DNA of 64,000 nucleotides from Pycnopodia helianthoides (taxonomy: Eukaryota > Echinodermata > Asteroidea > Forcipulatida > Asteriidae). Positions within the stretch are counted from its first letter, which is position 1; each line of letters starts with the position of its first letter. Where the stretch lies: positions 124,001 to 188,000 of the forward strand of contig JASTWB010000029.1 of assembly GCA_032158295.1 (NCBI GenBank). Direction: 5' to 3'. Under the pieces are notes generated by a model, which did no database searches, had not been told where the DNA came from, and saw nothing but the letters and a program-made list of their open reading frames with translations. The position numbers and the translations under genes are program-made. Of this stretch, positions 45,301-56,485 are shown piece by piece.

Positions 45301-47560
45301 AGTTAAAAATTTCACTCAACTTTATAAAGTGCAATTGGTGATTACCGCACAAATCCTAATTAAATAAAATTAATTAAAAAATACTGGAACCCATGACCGG
45401 GCTAGAGATAATAATTTTGTAAAGTTTGGAACCTCCCTAACATCTTCTGACCCAGTGGTGCCTGGTCCAAGGCGTCAAACATAATTTAAAGAGGCAGTCA
45501 AATATTTCATTAATTTGTAGTGCATTGTAATACGCACGTAATCCTAATTAAATAAAATTAATTAAAAAATACTGGAACCCCCATGACCGGGCTAGAGATA
45601 ATAATTTTGTAAAGTTTGGAACCTCCCTAACATCTTCTGACCCAGTGGTGCCTGGTCCAAGGCGTCAAACATAATTTAAAGAGGCAGTCAAATATTTCAT
45701 TAATTTATCCCCTGTGGTTTTGAATGACAGATAAACTATGCCAGCCTGCAATATGATACCATGAGGAATGCATGTACACAGTACACAGTTAGTTCTTGCA
45801 CAGTTGTGCCACCGTACACAACCTTGGCAGTCGAATGGTTTCAAATGGTGGTCTAACTCACGAAAAATGTTGCAAAGATAGGAGGGTTTAAAGTGCAATT
45901 GTAATACGCACGTAATCCTATTTAAATAAAATTAATTAAAAAATACTGGAACCCCCATGACCGGGCTAGAGATAATAGTTTTGTAAATTTTGGAACCTCC
46001 CTAACATCTTCTGACCCAGTGGTGCCTGGTCCAAGGCGTCAAACATAATTTAAAGAGGCAGTCAAATATTTCATTAATTTATAGTGCATTGTAATACGCA
46101 CGTAATCCTAATTAAATAAAATTAATTAAAAAATACTGGAACTCCCATGACCGGGCTAGAGATAATAATTTTGTAAAGTTTGGAACCTCCCTAACATCTT
46201 CTGACCCAGTGATGCCTGGTCCAAGGCGTCAAACATAATTTAAAGAGGCAGTCAAATATTTCATTAATTTATAGTGCATTGTAATACGCACGTAATCCTA
46301 TTTAAATAAAATTAATTTAAAAAGTACTGGAACCCCATGACCGGGCTAGAGATAATAATTTTGTAAAGTTTGGAACCTCCCTAACATCTTCTGACCCAGT
46401 GGTGCCTGGTCCAAGGCGTCAAACATAATTTAAAGAGGCAGTCAAATATTTCATTAATTTATCCCCTGTGGTTTTGAATGACAGATAAACTATGCCAGCC
46501 TGCAATATGATACCATGAGGGAATGAATGTACACAGTACACAGTTAGTTCTGTGCACAGTTGTGCCACCGTACACAACCTTGGCAGTCGAATGGTTTCAA
46601 ATGGTTGGTCAACTCACTGAAAATGTTGCCAAGAGTAGGAGGGTTAAAGTGCATTGTAATACGCACGTAATCCTATTTAAATAAAATTAATTAAAAAATA
46701 CTGGAACCCCCATGACCGGGCTAGAGATAATAGTTTTGTAAATTTTGGAACCTCCCTAACATCTTCTGACCCAGTGGTGCCTGGTCCAAGGCGTCAAACA
46801 TAATTTAAAGAGGCAGTCAAATATTTCATTAATTTATAGTGCATTGTAATACGCACGTAATCCTAATTAAATAAAATTAATTAAAAAATACTGGAACTCC
46901 CATGACCGGGCTAGAGATAATAATTTTGTAAAGTTTGGAACCTCCCTAACATCTTCTGACCCAGTGATGCCTGGTCCAAGGCGTCAAACATAATTTAAAA
47001 GAGGCAGTCAAATATTTCATTAATTTATAGTGCATTGTAATACGCACGTAATCCTATTTAAATAAAATTAATTTAAAAAGTACTGGAACCCCATGACCGG
47101 GCTAGAGATAATAATTTTGTAAAGTTTGGAACCTCCCTAACATCTTCTGACCCAGTGGTGCCTGGTCCAAGGCGTCAAACATAATTTAAAGAGGCAGTCA
47201 AATATTTCATTAATTTATCCCCTGTGGTTTTGAATGACAGATAAACTATGCCAGCCTGCAATATGATACCATGAGGGAATGAATGTACACAGTACACAGT
47301 TAGTTCTGTGCACAGTTGTGCCACCGTACACAACACTTGGCAGTCGAATGGTTTCAAATGGTTGGTCAACTCACTGGAAAATGTTGCCAAGAGTAGGAGG
47401 GTTAAAGTGCATTGTAATACGTACGTAATCCTATTTAAATAAAATTAATTAAAAAATACTGGAACCCCATGACCGGGCTAGAGATAATAGTTTTGTAAAT
47501 TTTGGAACCTCCCTAACATCTTCTGACCCAGTGGTGCCTGGTCCAAGGCATCAAACACCA
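45301..47560 (+). repeat. 190-bp satellite array 2 with ~755-bp higher-order period
   Basis: About nine 190-bp monomers interrupted three times by the same ~180-bp block, which starts ATCCCCTGTGGTTTTGAATG at 45707, 46461 and 47217 (spacings 754 and 756). The repeating module is three monomers plus the block. The block is the reverse complement of 4765-4930. Open frames on the minus strand inside the blocks are not genes. Confidence 0.92.
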
Positions 47561-48414
47561 CTTAAAGGAGAAGTCAATATTGCATTTCTTGTTAGTGCAT
47601 AATACGCACGACACTTTAATTAAACAATTTAATTAAAATACATTAGCACCTTTGATACTCTGAATATTTTTGATACTTTGTTTGGGAGGGTTTCCTGGTT
47701 TCAAGACACATTTGCCTATAAATTTTAGGTGACAATGATAATTAACAATTCTACAACTATCAGGACGTGTGCACACATACATAAGTGAAAATAGAGGCGA
47801 AAACGGCAATTTCTAATTTATGCAAATTATGTATATTTCCTGTACTTCCTTTTTTCTACTTTTTTGATACTTTGCTTTGAAGGGTTTCAAGAGACTTTTG
47901 AATGCAAATTTGATGTGAAAATTATATCAATTTTACTACTATCAGGGCGTATGTTTACATACATAAATAGAGGCGAAAACAGCAATTTTAAATTTATGCA
48001 AATTATGCATATTTCCCCTGCTTAATTTTTCTACTTTTTTGATATGTTGTTTTGGAGGGTTCGAAAAGACTGTTGCAAAAAAAAACATTTCTGTTGCAAT
48101 TTTGTCTAGGTCAAACCACAGAGTGACTAGACCATGTCAGTGGTTTGTGGGCAAGTGTGTTTGCCCACATTTGTTTATGGCAGGTTGCCAAGTAATGTTA
48201 AGGCAGGTTGCCAAGTAATGTTATGGCAGGTTGCCAAGTAATCCGGGCCCGGTATTCATATGCCTGTCATATGTCTGTTGGGGGTTACTTTCAAATAAAA
48301 TGTGTTATTACATAGTTACTGGTTTTGCCAAATTGGTAATAAACCAATGTGGTGTGACATGGTTGAATAAAAATAGCACATGAAGCTGATTCCAATAAGC
48401 CAACTCAATGTGTA
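47561..48414 (+). repeat. Spacer X, copy 1
   Basis: It starts in the tail of a diverged 190-bp unit and then holds two related ~170-bp subunits (TTTTTGATACTTTG...GAGGCGAAAAC). It ends with three GGCAGGTTGCCAAGTAAT repeats at about 48180-48242. It is closely matched by 50160-50988, which has two of those short repeats. Confidence 0.9.
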
Positions 48415-48742
48415 CTGTTGTGGTTATTTGTGTCCTCAGAGAACAATGAAAAAAAAACACATCCTTGTTGCATTACTTTGTGTGCTTTAATAAAAGGCTT
48501 CAGCTAGAAGTCTTTTATTATTTTAGAGAGAAATGACCTCTTTCTCAAAGACTACGTTACTTCAGAGGGAGCCGTTTCTCACAATGTTTTATACTATCAA
48601 CAGCTCTCCATTGCTCGTTACCAAGTACATTTTTATGCTAACAATTATTTTGAGTAATAACCATTAGTGTCCAGTACCTTTAAACCTAATGAATGAATCA
48701 CACTAGAATCCAAGTTGATGTTGTGTCTTCATGTGCAAGAAG
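48415..48742 (+). repeat. Spacer Y, copy 2
   Basis: Near-identical to 43186-43514 and 50989-51318. Confidence 0.9.
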
Positions 48743-49411
48743 GATCCTGAACACACAACAACTTGCTATAAACACCAGGCAAATTATTACAGACCAAGCT
48801 GGACTTTGTATTGGAAAGGATCCTGAACACACAATCAACTTGCTATAAACACCAGGCCAATTATTACAGACCAAGCATGACTTTTTATTGGAAAGGATCC
48901 TGCACACACAATCACCTTGCTATAAACACCAGGCCAATTATTACAGACCAAGCATGACTTTGTATTGGAAAGGATCCTGCACACACAATCAACTTGCTAT
49001 AAACACCAGGCCAATTATTACAGACCAAGCATGACTTTGTATTGGAAAGGATCCTGCACACACAATCAACTTGCTATAAACACCAGGCCAATTATTACAG
49101 ACCAAGCATGACTTTGTATTGGAAAGGATCCTACACACACAATCAACCTGCTATAAACACCTGACCAATTATTACAGATCAAGCATGACTTTGTATTGGA
49201 AAGAATCCTGCACACACAATCAACCTGCTATAAACACCAGGCCAATTATTACAGACCAAGCATGAGTTTGTATTGGAAAGGATCCTGCACACACAATCAA
49301 CTTGCTATAAACACCAGGCCAATTATTACAGACCAAGCTGGACTTTGTATTGGAAAGGATCCTGCACACACAGTCAACTTGCTATAAACACCAGACCAAT
49401 TATTACAGACC
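48743..49411 (+). repeat. 77-bp satellite array (about 9 copies)
   Basis: Same unit; it joins the next 190-bp array abruptly at about 49411 (ACAGACC then AGGCAGTCAAATATTTC). Confidence 0.93.
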
Positions 49412-50159
49412 AGGCAGTCAAATATTTCATTAATTTATAGTGCATTGTGATACGCACATAATCCTAATTAAATAAAATTAATTAAAAAATACTGGAACCC
49501 CCATGACCGGGCTAGAGATAATAATTTTGTAAAGTTTGGAACCTCCCTAACATCTTCTGACCCAGTGGTGCCTGGTCCAAGGCGTCAAACATAATTTAGA
49601 AAGGCAGTCAAATATTTCATTAATTTATAGTGCATTGTAATACGCACATAATCCTAATTAAATAAAATTAATTAAAAAATACTGGAACCCCTATGACCGG
49701 GCTAGAGATAATAATTTTGTAAAGTTTGTAACCTCCCTAACATCTTCTGACCCAGTGGTGCCTGGTCCAAGGCGTCAAACATACTTTAGAAAGGCAGTCA
49801 AATATTTCATTAATTTATAGTGCATTGTAATACGCACATAATCCTAATTAAATAAAATTAATTAAAAAATACTGGAACCCCTATGACCGGGCTAGAGATA
49901 ATAATTTTGTAAAGTTTTGAACCTCCTTAACATCTTCTGACCCAGTGGTGCCCGGTCCAAGGCATCAAACATAATTTAGAAAGGCAGTCAAATATTTCAT
50001 TAATTTACAGTGCATTGTAATACGCACGTAATCCTAATTAAATAAAATTAATTAAAAAATACTGGAACCCCCATGACCGGGCTAGAGATAATAATTTTGT
50101 AAATTTTGCAACCTCTCTAACATCTTCTGACCCAGTAGTGCCTGGTCCAAGGCGTCAAA
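49412..50159 (+). repeat. 190-bp satellite array 3 (about 4 copies)
   Basis: Same monomer as arrays 1 and 2, with array-specific variants such as AATTTAGAAAGGCAGTC and CGCACATAATCC, so copies are homogenised within an array. Confidence 0.93.
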
Positions 50160-50988
50160 CACCACTTAAAGGAGAAGTCAATATTGCATTTCTTGTTAGT
50201 GCATAATACGCACGTAACTTTAATTAAACAATTTAATTAAAATACATTGGCACCTTTGATACTCTGAATATTTTGGATACTTTGTTTGGGAGGGTTTCCT
50301 GGTTTCAAGACACATTTGCCTATAAATTTAAGGTGACAATGATATCAATTCTACAACTATCAGGACGTGTGCAAGCATACATAAGTGAAAATAGAGGCGA
50401 AAACGGCAATTTTTTATTTATGCAAATTATGCATATTTCCTGTACTTCCTTTTTCTACTTTTTTGATACTTTGCTTTGAAGGGTTTCAAGAGACTTTTGA
50501 ATGCAAATTTGATGTGAAAATTATGTCAATTTTACTACTATCAGGGCGTATGTTTACATACATAAATAGAGGCGAAAACGGCAATTTTTAACTTATGCAA
50601 ATTATGCAAATTATGCATATTTCCCCAGCTTACTTTTTCTACTTTTTTGATATGTTGTTTTGGAGAGTTTGAAAAGACTGTTGCAAAAAAAATCATTTCT
50701 GTTGCAATTTTGTCTAGGTCAAACCACAGATTGACTAGACTATGTCTGTGGTTTGCGGGCAAGTGTGTTTGCCCACATTTGTTTATGGCAGGTTGCCAAG
50801 TAATGTTAAGGCAGGTTGCCAAGTAATCCGGGCCCGGTATTCATGTATGTCTGTTGGGGGTTACTTTCAAATAAAATGTGTTATTACATAGTTACTGGTT
50901 TTGCCCAATTGGTAATAAACCAATGAGGTGTGACATGGTTGAATAAACATAGCACTTGAAGCTGATTCCAATAAGCCAACTCAATGTG
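50160..50988 (+). repeat. Spacer X, copy 2
   Basis: Partner of 47561-48414, the same two ~170-bp subunits and short-repeat end. Open frames here are not supported as genes. Confidence 0.9.
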
Positions 50989-51318
50989 TACTGTTGTGGT
51001 TATTTGTGTCCTCAGAGAATAATGAAAAAAAAACACATCCTTGTTGCATTACTTTGTGTGCTTTAATAAAAGGCTTCAGCTAGAAGTCTTTTATTATTTT
51101 AGAGAGAAATGACCTCTTTCTCAAAGACTACGTTACTTCAGAGGGAGCCGTTTCTCACAATGTTTTATACTATCAACAGCTCTCCATTGCTCGTTACCAA
51201 GTACATTTTTATGCTAACAATTATTTTGAGTAATAACCATTAGTGTCCAGTACCTTTAAACCTAATGAATGAATCACACTAGATTCCAAGTTGATGTTAT
51301 GTCTTCATGTGCAAGAAG
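50989..51318 (+). repeat. Spacer Y, copy 3
   Basis: Near-identical to the other two copies and again directly upstream of a 77-bp array. Confidence 0.9.
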
Positions 51319-52325
51319 GATCCTGAACACACAATCAACCTGCTATAAACACCAGGCCAATTATTACAGACCAAGCTGGACTTTGTATGGGAAAGGATCC
51401 TGAACACACAATTAACCTGCTATAAACACCAGGCCAATTATTACAGACCAAGCTGGACTTTGTATGGGAAAGGATCCTAAACACACAATCAACCTGCTAT
51501 AAACACCAGACCAATTATTACAGACCAAGCTGGACTTTGTATTGGAAAGGATCCTGAACACACAATCAACCTGCTATAAACACCAGGCCAATTATTACAG
51601 ACCAAGCATGACTTTGTATTGGAAAGGATCCTGAACACACAATCAACCTGCTATAAACACCGGGCCAATTATTACACACCAAGCATGACTTTGTATTGGA
51701 AAGAATCCTGAACACACAATCAACCTGCTATAAACACACCAGGCCAATTATTACAGACCAAGCTGGACTTTGTATTGGAAAGGATCCTGAACACACAATC
51801 AACCTGCTATAAACACCAGGCCAGATATTACAGACCAAGCTGAACTTTGTATTGGAAAGGATCCTGAACACACAATCAACCTGATATAAACACCAGGCCA
51901 ATTATTACAGACCAAGCTGGACTTTGTATTGGAAAGGATCCTGAACACACAATCAACTTGCTATAAACACCAGGCCAATTATTACAGACCAAGCTGGACT
52001 TTGTATTGGAAAGGATCCTGAACACACAATCAACTTGCTATAAACACCAGGCCAATTATTACAGACCAAGCTGGACTTTGTATTGGAAAGGATCCTGAAC
52101 ACACAATCAACCTGCTATAAACACCAGGCCAATTATTACAGACCAAGCTGGACTTTGTATTGGAAAGGATCCTGAACACACAATCAATCTGATATAAACA
52201 CCAGGCCAATTATTACAGACCAAGCATGACTTTGTATTGGAAAGGATCCTGCACACACAATCAACCTGCTATAAAGACCAGGCCAATTATTACAGACCAA
52301 GCATGACTTTGTATTGGAAAGGATC
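51319..52325 (+). repeat. 77-bp satellite array (about 13 copies)
   Basis: Same unit. Positions 51384-52070 are repeated at 52837-53523 with shared private variants. Confidence 0.93.
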
Positions 52326-52353
52326 CCGGTTGGGGGTTGAACAAATACAAATT

Positions 52354-52425
52354 GACTAGAGCGGGATTTGAACCAACGACCTCCGGATTAACGTACCGGC
52401 GCTCTACCAACTGAGCTATCTAGCC
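52354..52425 (-). tRNA. tRNA-like unit 3
   Basis: Identical in structure to unit 2, including the seven-pair acceptor stem and C33. The downstream T-run is interrupted here (ATTTGTA in place of ATTTTTA), so the terminator may be weaker. Confidence 0.55.
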
Positions 52426-52584
52426 CTATGTTGGCGGTCTCCCTGTTTTGTCAATATCTTTGTTCGGGGGTGCCAGTCAGAAGCCGTACAACCGTTAACT
52501 GCCGTGTAGCCAGGGATCACACCCAAGTTTACGATACAACCTGGGAAGCAGCAGCCACGGGATCACCTTAGGGGGATGCACCTT
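52426..52584. repeat. Flank copied with tRNA-like unit 3
   Basis: Matches 44007-44155 nearly base for base. Confidence 0.85.
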
Positions 52585-53769
52585 AAGGATCCTGCACACA
52601 CAATCAACTTGCTATAAACACCAGGCCAATTATTACAGACCAAGCATGACTTTGTATTGGAAAGGATCCTGAACACACAATCAGTATGCTATAAACACCA
52701 GGCCAATTATTACAGATCAAGCATGACTTTGTATTGGAAAGGATCCTGAACACACAATCAGTTTGCTATAAACACCAGGCCAATTATTACACACCAAGCA
52801 CGACTTTGTATTGGAAAGGATCCTAAACACACAATCTGTATGGGAAAGGATCCTGAACACACAATTAACCTGCTATAAACACCAGGCCAATTATTACAGA
52901 CCAAGCTGGACTTTGTATGGGAAAGGATCCTAAACACACAATCAACCTGCTATAAACACCAGACCAATTATTACAGACCAAGCTGGACTTTGTATTGGAA
53001 AGGATCCTGAACACACAATCAACCTGCTATAAACACCAGGCCAATTATTACAGACCAAGCATGACTTTGTATTGGAAAGGATCCTGAACACACAATCAAC
53101 CTGCTATAAACACCGGGCCAATTATTACACACCAAGCATGACTTTGTATTGGAAAGAATCCTGAACACACAATCAACCTGCTATAAACACACCAGGCCAA
53201 TTATTACAGACCAAGCTGGACTTTGTATTGGAAAGGATCCTGAACACACAATCAACCTGCTATAAACACCAGGCCAGATATTACAGACCAAGCTGAACTT
53301 TGTATTGGAAAGGATCCTGAACACACAATCAACCTGATATAAACACCAGGCCAATTATTACAGACCAAGCTGGACTTTGTATTGGAAAGGATCCTGAACA
53401 CACAATCAACTTGCTATAAACACCAGGCCAATTATTACAGACCAAGCTGGACTTTGTATTGGAAAGGATCCTGAACACACAATCAACTTGCTATAAACAC
53501 CAGGCCAATTATTACAGACCAAGCATGACTTTGTATTGGAAAGGATCCTGAACACACAATCAGTTTGCTATAAACACCAGGCCAATTATTACACACCAAG
53601 CACGACTTTGTATTGGAAAGGATCCTAAACACACAATCAACCTGCTATAAATACCAGATGAATTATTACACACCAAGCATGACTTTGTATTTGAAAGGAT
53701 CCTGCACACACAATCAACTTGCTATAAACACCAGGCCAATTATTACAGACCAAGCTGGACTTTGTATTG
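52585..53769 (+). repeat. 77-bp satellite array, last block (about 15 copies)
   Basis: It contains the second copy of the 687-bp internal duplication. A broken monomer at 52836 (CACACAATC joined to TGTATGGG) marks the duplication junction. Confidence 0.93.
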
Positions 53770-54090
53770 GATTAGTTTAAACACAAACACAAGGGACATT
53801 CATTCATAAACTTATTTCTGGAGTGAGTAAAGAGCTGTTCCAAATTGGAATGAAGACATTTACAAAGAGTTCAAATAATTTGAATACTGGATTAGCTTCA
53901 AACCCTCCCATATCCTTCTAGATCCTCTTTGTTGAAATAAAGGATTCAGAAGGACTGAGGGCTGTAGGCCCAAATGACAGTTGCTTATCACTGGGTCAGG
54001 CATACAGTAGGGCAGATGGGTGATGGGATTGTGCCTTTGATGATACAAGCATGGTATGGGGCACACAGTCAGAGTATAGCATGAGAAATG
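53770..54090. repeat. Right flank of the satellite, duplicate of 5635-5932
   Basis: Collinear with the flank of the outlying block at 5.3 kb, with a small insertion (GGCATACAGTAGGGCAGAT). Confidence 0.8.
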
Positions 54091-54694
54091 TATTTTTCTA
54101 AAGGGCCAACACAGATTTAACCTTTGAAACATGTAAGCAGAATATTTAACAACCAATGGCAGCCATTTTTTTAATCTTGAAAATTGCTTGTTACTCTACC
54201 TGTAGTGTCTGACAGGACAAACCTGCATATGACCAAATACTAAATGTCTTTCTCATGACATACTCTGTGTGCCAAAGTCTATGCTTGTATCATCAAAGGC
54301 ACAATTCCCCCAAATCTCTATCTGCCCCAGCATAGGATAATAGAAGATTGAGGTCACCTGTAGGCAAAAAGGCCTATAGGATGTAAGGGTAAATATAAAT
54401 ATATACTTGTCTCTTTGTAAAATTGCAAAAATGCAAAAACAATGTACGTCCATTTGTAAAACGTACAAGAAGTAAATAATCAAAATTATAAATACTATTT
54501 TTTTTTATATGCAGGTCTCATTTTGCAAACAATTATTGTACAAATTGTTGACTATTTCCAAATGTCAAGTATAATATGACCGTGTAATCAAGTCTTCCAT
54601 TGATGAGAAAGCTACTGGTATAAGACATTGATCTAATTGAGTTAATTTTCTCTTTTAATTCACAGCTCAACATTTCAGCAAGCTTCCAATCAGA
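54091..54694. other. 5' region of the plus-strand TRIM gene
   Basis: An acceptor (TTCTCTTTTAATTCACAG) ends at 54665, 30 bp before the ATG, so a 5' UTR intron is likely here, as in the other TRIM gene. The promoter and first exon were not located. Confidence 0.45.
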
Positions 54695-56485
54695 ATGGCA
54701 TCAAATATAACAGTTCAGTCAGTGCTAGCAGAGATTAGTCAGGATCATCTTGAATGCCCAATTTGCAGTGAACGCTTCAAGCAACCCAAACTACTGGAGT
54801 GTTCTCATTCATTTTGTCTTCAATGCCTTTAACAACTCAAACAGAATAGTCCAAGTACTACAAAACTTTCATGTCCAGTGTGTAGACAAGAAACATTGCT
54901 TCAAGAAAATGGCATTGATGGTCTGAAAACAAACCTTACAGCCCTTTCATTGAAAGAAGCTATTGAAAAACAGGAAAACGAACTGAAACAACAGCAAGGA
55001 AAAAAACTACCTGGTGAGGAGTATGTTTCTAAATGTAGCAAGCACAAGCGCAAGGATCTTAACATGTTTTGTAACACATGCAAGAAGTTGATATGCACAA
55101 CTTGCATTGTAAGAGATCATCAATCCCATTCTCTAATGGAAATTAATGAAGCTTCAGACAAATGCAAACAACATGCCACAGAACTTCTAGCAGAAGTAAG
55201 ACAGAGCATCAAATCCTTCAATGATGCCATTCAAGAAATAGACACATCCCGTAAGACATTAGACTCTATGTTTGCTGCCACCAAAGAGAAAATCTCCAAG
55301 AAGGCTGATGAGAAGATTGCCAAGGAGGTTGCCAGGATCAGAGAGGAGAAGCAGAAACTGATGCAAGAGGCAGAACAGATTTATAAAGACAGAGTCAAGA
55401 CAATGGAAACTGCACAAGCTACAAACAGCAAAGACATGAACAAATCAGAGCTCAAGCAGCATGAGGTTAATCAGCTCCTGCATCAAGGGATCAAGATTGT
55501 ACATCACATACAACAACTCTTACAAGACCTCAAAGAATACAGAGAGAAGAAATCAACCAAAGTACCTGATGGATTGACTTATATGGACTTTAAAGAAGGC
55601 CAGAAATCACTAGGGAGACTGGTGCTGAAAGATGAACAACAAGTAGAATCAGCAACTTCTGCTCAAGCTAAATTGGTGAAACAAAATAAATGGACTTTGA
55701 AATCAGAAATTAATAAATACAAGAAGATAAAACAACAGATGGTGGAGATTAATCCATTGGATATTGCTGCATACTCCAATAGTGATATTGTTGTGTCGGA
55801 TTGGAACAGTCAGAGCTTGTTTATAATATCAGCAGAGAGCAATCCTCAATCCACTGCCATCCCACAAGAACTATCAATCAAAGGTCTTACTAGACCAAGC
55901 AGCGTGACTGTGAACAAGAATGATGAGCCCATTGTTCTAGATAAAAGAACAGTCAAGATCTTAAACAGGAATTATCAGCTCCTTCATCAGTTCTATCCAG
56001 ACAGTCACCCATCATGTATTGCAGTAGATGACAACAATCTGATAGCAGTGGGTTATCATAACAAGGCAGAGATCTCTCTACACAAACCAGATGGATCCCT
56101 CATCAGAACACTGCCTGCTCCAGGGATTGGTGGAAACTTGACTACCTACAAACAGCGACTCATCTACACTAACAAGGCTGACAGTAAATTAGTATCAGTA
56201 GACTACAATGGTAAAGTGATATTCTCAGTAGATATCAATCAGTCTGGGATGCATCGGAGGTATGGGAGGAATAATGGTGTGTGTCATGACAAGGATGGGA
56301 GCATCTATATTACTGTTGAAACAAGGACATCATTATCAAGTGAGATCCATCATTACAGTCCTAATGGCAAGTACATTGGATGTATCATCAAGGATTTTGT
56401 TGATCCACTTAGTCTCACAGTCACACCAGCTGGTGATCTGGTTGTGGCTGCATACAGTTCAGTTCAAATCTATCAGCATGAGTAA
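54695..56485 (+). pseudogene. TRIM-type RING/B-box/propeller gene with in-frame TAA in the RING
   Basis: One uninterrupted coding exon of 596 codons except that codon 46 (54830-54832) is TAA. The RING ligands C21, C24, C36, H38, C41 and C44 precede the stop; C60 and C63 follow it in the same frame. B-box 2 (C114, H117, C126, C129, C134, C137, H142, H145), a coiled coil (about 150-260) and a propeller region (about 300-596) are intact. There is no B-box 1. Translation would give a 45-residue stub unless the stop is read through. Later in-frame ATGs (for example codon 124) would lose the RING. Everything else is open, so the change is recent, polymorphic, an error, or read through. In the family this protein would be an E3 ubiquitin ligase. 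Confidence 0.88.

Noticed and set aside
43474..45367. Open frames reading GKDPAHTINLL- or QSTCYKHQANYYRP-type peptides
   Set aside because: They are translations of the 77-bp satellite and change frame at each unit.
43515..53769. CRISPR-like direct repeats
   Set aside because: Units are tandem with no variable unique spacers, there are no cas genes, and the DNA is eukaryotic.
54878..56485. TRIM gene starting at 54878
   Set aside because: The codon at 54878 is GTG (valine 62 of the full frame) and the true ATG with the first half of the RING lies upstream at 54695.
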